Under the pieces are notes generated by a model, which made no database searches, was not told where the DNA came from, and was given only the letters and a program-made list of their open reading frames with translations. A stretch of 64,000 nucleotides of DNA, taken from assembly GCA_029844215.1 (NCBI GenBank), contig CM056732.1, positions 16,580,001 through 16,644,000 on the forward strand. The letters run 5' to 3'. The translations under genes and the position numbers were made by a program. Shown in pieces: positions 56,780 to 64,000 of this stretch. Within the stretch, counting starts at the first letter, position 1; each line of letters starts with the position of its first letter. This DNA is from Przewalskia tangutica (Eukaryota; Streptophyta; Magnoliopsida; Solanales; Solanaceae).

Positions 56780-58159
56780 CTAAGACATCTTTCGGATTAT
56801 GAGGAACAGGGAATGGGCAACCGAAGTGGACAAGTTAAATAGCCGTTTGGCTTTGGAAATATCGTGTATAGCACGGGTTTCCATTGTCCGTGGGTGTGCC
56901 GTGGGAGGTTGGACAAGATTTGGATGGGGTGGACGAGAAATGGAGGCGAGACTAGGTGGACTTCCAGGAGTAGAGGGGTGGGGCCGAGAAAAGACAATGG
57001 TGTCGGAGAGGGGAGGTTGGCTGAGAGACAGCCAAGACAGAAGGCCGTGATGTGCTGTTCTGAAGCTCCCGTTATTGGGATGGGTGGACTTCCCGCCTTG
57101 GAACAACAGTGGTGGAGATGGTTGCCGATGTTGGTGATGACTAATTTGTAAGTGAAGAATTAGAAGGGGATTTAGGCCATCATTTAGGAATTCATAGGAA
57201 TTTGAGGATGGAGAATTGAGTTTGGCAAAGGGGAATTGAGATTCATCAAATATGACATGCCGAGAAATAATTATTTTTCGGCTTGACAAGTCGTAACAAT
57301 TATAACCTCGATGATTGGGGGTAGCCAAGAAAGACGAACGGGGATGACCGAGGTTGCAACTTATTGATTTGTGTGAAGGGGTGGAGGGGGTAGCACAGAC
57401 ATCCAAAAGTTCTTAAATGCTTATAGGAAAGATCTCGAAGATAGAGAACTTGAGTGTAAGACTTGTGTTTCAGAGACTTGTTTGAGAGAATATTCAAGAT
57501 ATAGGTTGTCATTGATATAGTGTAATGCCAAAAATAGGGGGGATAGATGCGTGAGCAAGGAGGGCATGAACTAAGTTGTTTATGGTTCTATTTTTTCGTT
57601 CGGCTTCGCCATTTTGTGGAGAGGTGTGGGAATATGAAAAATAAGGTTGTGTTTGGCGCAGAAAAAGTTTGAATTGATTATTATCGAATTCTCTCTCATT
57701 GTTACATTGGAATTATTAATATTCTTTTCAAATTGTGTCTTAATGAAAGTGCTGAATGACGAAAACATAGAATAGACTTGAGAATTATTACTAATGAAAA
57801 CATACATAGAAAGTTTGAATAATCATCTAAAAATAACATATAGTATCGATGCCCAACCTTGTTTAATATAGGAGACGTCCATAAATTACTGTGTATTATA
57901 TCAAAATGCATTAAAGTACAAGTGGATGAAGAATAAAATGACAACTTGACATGTTTTCCAAAAACACAAGATTCACAAACAAGAGGAGAATGACATATTT
58001 GTAAGCAATAAATTTACTAAGGGAGCGTAAAACAGAATGTCTTAATCTATTATGCCATAAAAGAGACAAAATTACTGCAAAGGTTGATCGAGAGGAGGTT
58101 GGATGGCTGACGGAGGTGGTAATAGGATAAAGGTCCCCGGTGCTATCACATCTTAGTAT
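56780..58159 (-). pseudogene. Copia-3 integrase and linker
   Basis: 58159-57945 covers the pre-integrase/zinc region (LVCESCVFGKHVK-like, with stops). 57944-57702 has the first catalytic position in context IIHSNLWTSP, where Asp is replaced by Asn. 57512-57300 has the C-terminal part (LRDLSYKHLRTFGCLCYP, FVFLGYP). 57406-56780 continues with NHRGYNCYDLSSRKIIISRH and a Pro/Ser-rich linker. Frameshifts lie near 57350 and 57700. Confidence 0.75.
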
Positions 58160-58519
58160 TCACATCCCTGTCATAAGGTCTTTCACAGAAAAACCAAAAT
58201 GATCAATTTCAAGGGAAACATTATTGAATGTTGTGAAACGACGCATAAAGATTAGATTTTTGATATGTTTAGGGGCATGAAGGATATTTTTTAAGGCTAA
58301 CGGGGAATGTGGTGGGGAAAGAGATAATTGTCCATAACCTCGAATAGGAATGTCTTGTCCACTACCAACAATAATATTGTGATTTAAATTGCTTATATTG
58401 AAATAAGATGAGAGAGTACCTTGGGATGCCATTATATGAGATGTGGCGCCAATGTTCATGTACCAACTGTTGTCAGGAACGTTGAGAGACATTGTGTTCA
58501 TAGCTGCCTCAATATTCAT
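58160..58519 (-). pseudogene. Copia-3 protease with mutated active site
   Basis: A 119-codon open frame with WYMNIGATSHIMASQGTLSS. The family motif is WYMDTGATSHMTA, so the catalytic Asp is Asn and Thr is Ile here. The rest of the domain, including GSGQDIPIRGYG and the FSVKDLMTGM end, is well preserved. The frame is open but the enzyme would be inactive. Confidence 0.8.
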
Positions 58520-59586
58520 CGATGCGTAGGTTAAAGAGGAGAAACTTGTTCATTGTATGCCTGTTGTGGACGTGCGCCGATGATGCCAGACTGAGCCTGT
58601 CAGGCCGGAGGTTGGGCCCAAGAGGACGTCGGGTAGGGTCAAGGTGGAGCAGCTCATGCAGATGGGGCTCATGTAGCCCGTGGCGGAGGCTGCTGCCACT
58701 GTTGGTGGCTGCCAACCGGCGGGGGCTGCTTTATATCGCCGCTGCCACTATTTCTGGTGATGCTGTTGTTGCTGCCGCTATTTCCGCTGCTGTTGGTGCG
58801 GCTGTTCCTGGAATTTCTTCCTATGCTGTTATTCCGGAAATGTGACACATATCGGATCGTTGACTTGTTTGTGGGATGGAGCGGAAGCTGAGCCTCTTGA
58901 GTCAGCATGGTTGCAGCCGGTGGCTACGAGGGCAGAGTCGACTGTGCTGTCATTAGTCGTTGGCCGCTTTATTTGTCTAGTTACTTCAAGAATGAGTCTT
59001 GAACGAGCCTCATAGAATGGAGGCAATGACGTGCTTTGTTAGAGGATGGTAGTGTCGCCGGCATAATTTTCATTCAAATCCGCAATAAGTTGCATCACCA
59101 ATCGCTGATTAGTGACAGGTGCACCGACGTTGGAGAGTTGATTGGCAATTATCTTAAGCTCTTGACAGTAAGCCGACACATTAAGAAAATCGTCCTGCTG
59201 AATGGCCTAAAATTGATTTTTCAGATACAAGCACATTATGTCTTGTTGTCATGAAAAATATTTTCCAAGCGCTCCCACGTTTATCATGCAGTGACATCAG
59301 TTTCAATGATTGTATGCAATAGATCGTTCGAGATCGTGCCATAGATCCATTGTAGGACAACCACATCTAAGTGGGACCAAATTTCATTATCAGAATCATC
59401 AGGTCTTTCTAGGGGCTTTGATTTTGGAGGGATGAAATTGTTGATGACTTTGTATACACGACAATGAATTTTAAATAATTCCGCCCAAGATGAATATTGA
59501 ATCTTTTCCATCTCAAGAGTTATGGAAATGAAATTCTTGATGTTGTTAACGGCAAGACCAGGATGAAATTTTGGTTGTTCAGCCAT
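58520..59586 (-). pseudogene. Copia-3 gag
   Basis: The start is best placed at the Met of MAEQPKFHPGLAV (59586). The open frame extends upstream into the LTR, but that part is LTR sequence. The gag domain runs KIQYSSWAELFKIHCRVYKV and WSHLDVVVLQWIYGTISNDL, then stops near 59284. Downstream the frame is broken. A low-complexity Asn/Ser-rich, GC-rich segment (58669-58850) precedes the protease. Confidence 0.75.
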
Positions 59587-59709
59587 TGAAAATTGGAAAG
59601 GAAGAGAGAAAAGTCGAAGAAATAAGGGAGAGAGCTGCCGAGGACGAGGGCTGCCGGGGGGCAACGACTTAGGGAGAGAAAAAAAGTTAGAGTTTGGTTT
59701 CTGATACCA

Positions 59710-59899
59710 TGTAGGAATATGTTCATTGTCTTTCATTGATTATTATGTACAATATATATAGTGTTACATAATTATAAACTAGGTAACTAAATCTTACTAA
59801 TTATAATTGGAATATAAATTTACCTAATATAAAAGATATACAAAATATGATAATATTATATCAATGATAATATACAAAATATATGTTAATATTCTATCA
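59710..59899 (-). repeat. 5' LTR of copia-3
   Basis: 190 bp, TGTAGGAATATG ... ATTCTATCA on the + strand. It directly adjoins the primer-binding site on its left and AAAAG on its right. Confidence 0.85.
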
Positions 59900-60052
59900 A
59901 AAAGAACAAGGAAAAAAACAGACGGAGAAGAAAATACAATTGTAGATCATTGTGTAATCTGCACAACGAAGTCGACAACATTGTAATTAACGGAGGAAAT
60001 TACAATGTTCAATTTTCTATCTCAAGTTGGTAAACATGCAATGTAACTTCAC

Positions 60053-60059
60053 TATAAAT
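60053..60059 (+). promoter_or_regulatory. TATA box of the LysM gene
   Basis: TATAAAT, 100 bp before the start codon at 60153, giving a leader of about 70 bases. The copia-3 LTR ends 153 bp upstream, so the distal promoter of this gene is now retrotransposon sequence. Confidence 0.55.
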
Positions 60060-60152
60060 GCAGTGGCATTGTTAACAAATTCATCCATCAACCCAACAAT
60101 CAAAGGGGGGAAAAGTGCAAAGAATCATTTTTTGAGCGATTAAACAACAAAA

Positions 60153-60562
60153 ATGGCAAGAGCAAGCTATAAATCAGCCATGCTTTTCAGCTTTGTTCTA
60201 CTTTTCCTTCTCGCCATTAGCATGTCAGAAAGTAAAATTGTTTCCCGTAAGTATAACATAATTTTATCCTGCTATACTAGTTATGTTCAAATATATCAAG
60301 CCTACTTTTAAAAGTAGAATTTACTAGCTAAATTATCTTTTATTTCATGATAATTATTTTCTTGATGGTTGCAGCTGGAATTGGGAAGAATTCTGCTCTG
60401 ACATGCAGTAAGATTTATGGTACAAATATTGGAGACACATGTTTCAGCATTATGCAGCAGTTTAGTGTGACCTCTGAGGCATTTACTACTTTCAATCCCA
60501 ATCTCAATTGTGATAAAATGTTCGTTGGTGAATGGATATGCCTGGATGGTTCCTCCTCCTAA
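60153..60562 (+). CDS. Small secreted LysM-domain protein
   Basis: Two exons, 60153-60246 and 60375-60562, with a 128-bp intron bounded by GTAAGT and TGCAG, encoding 93 residues. Residues 1 to about 25 (MARASYKSAMLFSFVLLFLL then AISMS) form a signal peptide. After the splice, at residue 32, the mature part holds one LysM domain: SALTCSKIYGTNIGDTCFSI, then FNPNLNCDKMFVGEWICLDG. LysM domains bind N-acetylglucosamine polymers such as chitin fragments or peptidoglycan. Four cysteines (in LTC, DTC, LNC and WIC) could form two disulphides, as expected for an apoplastic protein. Short one-LysM secreted proteins are a known plant family of poorly defined role. The frame is intact, with TATA box, intron and AATAAA signal, so it is probably functional. 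The nearest neighbours on both sides are transposon relics. Confidence 0.85.
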
Positions 60563-60663
60563 AATATCGAGCAAGGGAATATCAAGCTCGTGATATAAGT
60601 ACTTAAAACTTATTTTTGTTGGGAAAGAGAAGATTTCTCTTAATTTAAGGTTAATAATGTATG

Positions 60664-60669
60664 AATAAA
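60664..60669 (+). terminator. Polyadenylation signal of the LysM gene
   Basis: AATAAA about 100 bp after the stop codon, at a normal distance for a plant 3' end. Confidence 0.5.
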
Positions 60670-60829
60670 AAGAGATAATATTGCTTCCGCAATGTATTTG
60701 GTTTTCTTTTCCTGTTCCAGCTTCTTTCCGTTAAATTCATATATGATGAATTCATGTTTCAAGTTAATTTCTTATTAGTGTATTTCATTATAGATAGCAT
60801 TACTTATAAGAGGTATTTAACAAAATTAT

Positions 60830-61425
60830 CCTTATTATCTCTTCCTTAATTGAGTAATTAGTGAAAGTACATCTGTCCCTAAAATGATTGTCTCTAGGAT
60901 ATATATACTTTCGCCTCCCACTTGACCTAGAGCCAATCTCCAACGCATCTAATGCCCATGTTTTGAAATGACCATTATGCTTGACTAAGCTTAATGATTT
61001 AGTAAATGGGCTCGCTATATTTTCATCTGGGAACATAGTCTAACTTTATTTATTCATATCCACCATCTAAGTATGTGATATTTTCTTGGTACATGCTTAT
61101 TTCTGTTCGTTGATCTTGGTTCCTTAGCTTGCGCAATCGCACTAGTGTTGTCACAATAAATCGTTATTGGACAAGTGGAACTTGGAACAACCTTTAGTTC
61201 TTTTAAGAACTCAGATATCGCGACGCCTTTCCTTTCCACTTCCGATCCAAAGAATGTACTCGACTTTAGTAGTTGAATCAACAATTGTAGCTTGTTTGAA
61301 ACTTTTCCAACTCACTATTCCACCATTTAAAATGAAGGCATATCCAGATTGAGATTTGAAGTCATCAAGATCTGTCTGGAAGCTAGCATTAGTGTACCCA
61401 GTAGCTACTAGTTTTTCTTGTCCAC
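60830..61425 (-). pseudogene. Copia-4 relic: RNase H end and start of 3' LTR
   Basis: From 61425 downward: GYTNASFQTDLDDFKSQSGY, then NGGIVSWKSFKQATIVDSTT, IYCDNTSAIAQAKEPRSTNR and ENIASPFTKSLS, the C-terminal RNase H of a copia family different from copia-1 to -3. Near 60920 the complement reads AAGTGGGAGGCG, a polypurine tract. It is followed by about 75 bp of LTR similar to the minus strand of the relic at 23591-24520. Stops and frame changes are present. It is cut on the right by an Athila-2-family LTR. Confidence 0.75.
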
Positions 61426-62759
61426 TGATGCGCGATTTAATGCACACACTTTAACGCAAGTGCACGCTATCGTGACAAGTAATATAGTCTAGGTAAGACC
61501 GAATATCGTCCTCAAGGATTAGTGTTCAAGTACCAATTATCTATCTTTTGTTATCTATTTGGTAACCGATATTTGATTTTGTTGATTATAACTAACAATT
61601 ATAAATACTAATTAACTATGTGTTTACTTCAGTAGTGATGGAAATAGGGCTTCCAAGTCTCCTCAACTATCCGCTTATATTACTTATTAATGCAATAAAT
61701 TATGGTTCTTCTTCTTTTGGAGCTAGCAGGTTTACTAATTCGTTTTATACTCCTGTTAAAGCTATATAAACACTCAACCCCAGTAGCGCTCCTTTCTACC
61801 TTTCGGTGATAAGGATGACTCTATAGGAGGATTAAGACTAAAAACCTAGTTAACCGTCACGTGCCATGCGTAAAATTAGGTGTTTAGACATCTCGTTAAC
61901 GCTACACAAGTAATTGAGGTATTTTCATCCCCAATCCAAAATATGTCTACCCAACTTACATCATATTCACAACCTTCTCCTTTCGAAGTTTGATTAGAAA
62001 TCATATAAATAATGATAATTAGTGATTAATTAATTACCAAGCATTCAAAGCAATTATTGGATAAATCTCAACAAGAAGAAGAATAACCATAACCATGCAT
62101 CAATTCATAACATAAGTTTCTAGTGATTTAACATGGAAAGCCCTATAATGGAATTAGTTCCTAGCCATTGACATGATAAGAACTAATTCAATGTTCATCA
62201 GAAAAACTGAAATAAAGAAAAGAAAAGAAAAGAAAGTTACTAAATTATGGTCTCCAATCTTCAATCCAAGAAGTCTTGTGTTGTGCAAGAAAGGGAACTC
62301 TTAAAAACTGCCTAGGGTTCTCCTTTTATAGGCTCAAAACCGCCTCAAACTTTTTCCTTCAGGCCTGGCCCAATGCCATTAAACTCGATTTTCCGCTGCC
62401 GACGCCATGCTCGCTATCGGCGCTGCGCCAAACTTCTGCGATGTTTAGGATGATTTGGCGCCGCGCCCGCACTGGCGTTGTAGAGCGCGCGCCGCAACTT
62501 CGCGCCTTCGATATCGCCGCGCCCTCGCACTGTTGGTGAGGCGCGGCGCCGTGCAGCCGCCTCGCTCGCCACTTTCGCCTTTTAAGCTCTGAAACCTCCA
62601 CTTTTTCCCTCTTTTAGCTCCTTTTCCGCCATTGGGCCATTTTAACCACTTTGACTCAAAAGAAAGAAAATCTATCCTAATACGACACTTATTTGTACAA
62701 AAAGAGACAAAAGATTAGCTAAAAACGACTCGAAAAGTGTATATAAAATACACCGATCA
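61426..62759 (-). repeat. Mosaic solo LTR of the Athila-2 family
   Basis: 1,334 bp, TGATGCGCG ... CACCGATCA. The flanking 5 bp differ (TCCAC left, TGCAC right). The left flank is copia-4 and the right flank is a second copy of the copia-3 sequence next to Athila-2. The first 360 bp or so differ from the LTR at 54630-55978 at about 13 positions. From about 61790 on the two are almost identical except in the GC-rich core. This is the pattern of a crossover inside the LTR. Confidence 0.8.
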
Positions 62760-64000
62760 TGCACCTGCTAAACTGCGATCGTGAGTCAGGTCGGCATACA
62801 AAGAATCTGAAGAGGCATTGAGTTTTAAATTAGTGTCAACCGGTGTGTGAGCCAGTTTGCAAGACTTCATGTCTGCTCGGTCAAGGATATCTTCGGCGTA
62901 CTTTCTTTGACAAAGAAATAAGCCACATGCATGTCTCGTAACAGCAATGACAAAAAATAGCTTAAGGGGCCCAAATCCTTCATAGCAAACTCAGAGGCAA
63001 GGAGTGACATAATGGATTGACGAAGTGCATCAGAAAATATGGCGAGGATGATATCATCAACATATAGTAGGATGTATGTCATGCATTACATTTGCTATAG
63101 ATGAACAGTGAATTATCAGATTTGCTATGTGAAAACCCGATAGAGGATAAAAAATCAACAAATCATCTGCACTATGCATGAGGAGCCGCCATTCCATAGA
63201 GTGATTTCTTCAAAAGACACATAATCTGGATGAATCGGATTCCTGAATCCCATAAGCTGGTGCATATATAAAGTTTCATGAAGGTCTCTATGCAAGAAAA
63301 TATTTTTGACATCAAACATATGAATAGGCCAAGACTGGGTTGAATGTTTCATCACAATCTACTCCCACCCATTGAGACTTGTCATCACCTACAAGATGAG
63401 CTTTGTGCCTCTCAAAAGAACCATGAATTTTTTATGTCAAAAAATTCATATAGAAAGAATATTATTAGCATCAGGAGGACGAGGTATTAGATCCCACATA
63501 TGATTTTTAATAAGAGCATTATATTTGTCAATAATTGCATTTTCTAATTAGAATTAGCTAAGACATCTTTCGGATTATGAGGAACAGGGAATGGGCAACC
63601 GAAGTGGACAAGTTAAATAGCCGTTTGGCTTTGGAAATATCGTGTATAGCACGTTTCCATTGTCCGGTGTGCGTGGGAGGTTGGACAAGATTTGGATGGG
63701 GTGGACGAAATGGAGGCGAGACTAGGTGGACTTCCGGGAGTAGAGGGGGCCGAGAAAAGACAATGGTGTCGGAGAGGAGGAGGCCGAGAGACCCAAGACA
63801 GGCGCCGTGATGTCTTGCTCAAGCTCCCGTTATTGGGATGGGTGGACTTCCGCCTGGAACAACAATGGTGGAGATGGTTGCTATGCTGGTGATGACTAAT
63901 TTGTAAGTGAAGAATTAGAAGGGGATTTAGGCCATCATTTAGGAATTCATAGGAATTTGAGGATGGAGAATTGAGTTTGGCAAAGGGGAATTGAGATTCA
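62760..64000 (-). pseudogene. Second copy of copia-3 RT/integrase fragment
   Basis: Matches 55979-57246 nearly base for base, including the TGCAC junction, the RT active site frame (63082-62867) and the HMFDVKNIFLHRDLHETLYM frame (63355-63155). It continues past the right edge of the window. Differences from the first copy are concentrated in G-rich spots near 63160-63190 and 63650-63860. It is a duplication of the Athila-2 right border, not an independent copia insertion. Confidence 0.85.

Larger units (their letters stand above)
46575..59899 (-). mobile_element. Copia-3: full-length Ty1/copia element split by Athila-2
   Basis: Minus-strand element of about 4.76 kb once Athila-2 is removed. 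LTRs are 46575-46762 and 59710-59899, only about 190 bp each. The tRNA-Met primer site is the complement of CTGATACCA (59701-59709) and the polypurine tract the complement of TACCCCTACAG (46763-46773). The flanking TAAAG and AAAAG differ at one position, a probable duplication. Gag, protease, integrase, RT and RNase H follow in normal order, with many stops. Its right end lies 153 bp upstream of the LysM gene's TATA box. Confidence 0.85.

Noticed and set aside
58522..58845. Alanine-rich + strand ORF
   Set aside because: Antisense shadow of the low-complexity copia-3 gag region.

Overview
This is nuclear DNA from a flowering plant, most likely a eudicot; I cannot name the family or species. 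The signs are two small plant genes with a plant-type promoter and intron, and a dense, nested mass of plant LTR retrotransposons (Ty3/gypsy Reina-, Tat/Ogre- and Athila-like, and several Ty1/copia families), plus hAT and Stowaway DNA transposons and a SINE. Only two host genes are convincing: a wound-responsive DUF3774 protein (6300-6503, + strand, cut short by a retrotransposon) and a small secreted LysM protein (60153-60562, + strand, two exons, apparently intact).

Layout. 1-6200: hAT transposase relic, a SINE with a 16-bp target duplication, AT-rich intergenic DNA with a Stowaway-type MITE, and a 707-bp hAT MITE ending 42 bp before the TATA box of the DUF3774 gene. 6499-13977: a decayed Reina-type gypsy element (minus strand) inserted near the end of that gene. 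Its integrase is split by a 2.7-kb solo LTR (7516-10202) of a Tat/Ogre-like family. 13978-23200: further LTRs of the same family, a primer-binding site, a gag start, and two tandem-repeat arrays (about 100-bp and about 83-bp units), with no pol. 23590-26015: copia LTR relic, C-rich low-complexity DNA, and a hAT-like non-autonomous element. 26637-27170: orphan exon-like sequence. 27354-31000: a chimera whose first half is a Tat-type gypsy gag and second half a copia reverse transcriptase/RNase H plus 3' LTR.

31511-46483: an Athila-like non-autonomous element (Athila-1, minus strand) with two younger copia elements nested in it: copia-1 (31587-36748, in the LTR, perfect 5-bp duplication) and copia-2 (39598-42930, internally deleted). 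46575-59899: copia-3 (minus strand, about 190-bp LTRs), itself split by a complete Athila-like element, Athila-2 (47422-55978), which carries gag-protease and a separate large ORF but no pol. 60000-60700: the LysM gene. 60830-64000: a copia-4 relic joined to a mosaic Athila-2-family LTR and then to a second copy of the copia-3 fragment found at 55979-57246, which points to LTR-mediated ectopic recombination.

Nothing here is an operon or a bacterial-type system. The most notable items are the Athila-2 ORF that takes the place of pol, the in-frame gypsy/copia junction, the minisatellite open in all three forward frames, the LTR-integrase fusion of copia-2, and the mosaic LTR at 61426-62759. Coordinates of LTR ends are read by eye from TG/CA ends, target duplications and primer or polypurine sites. 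Family names are from remembered motifs, not from searches.
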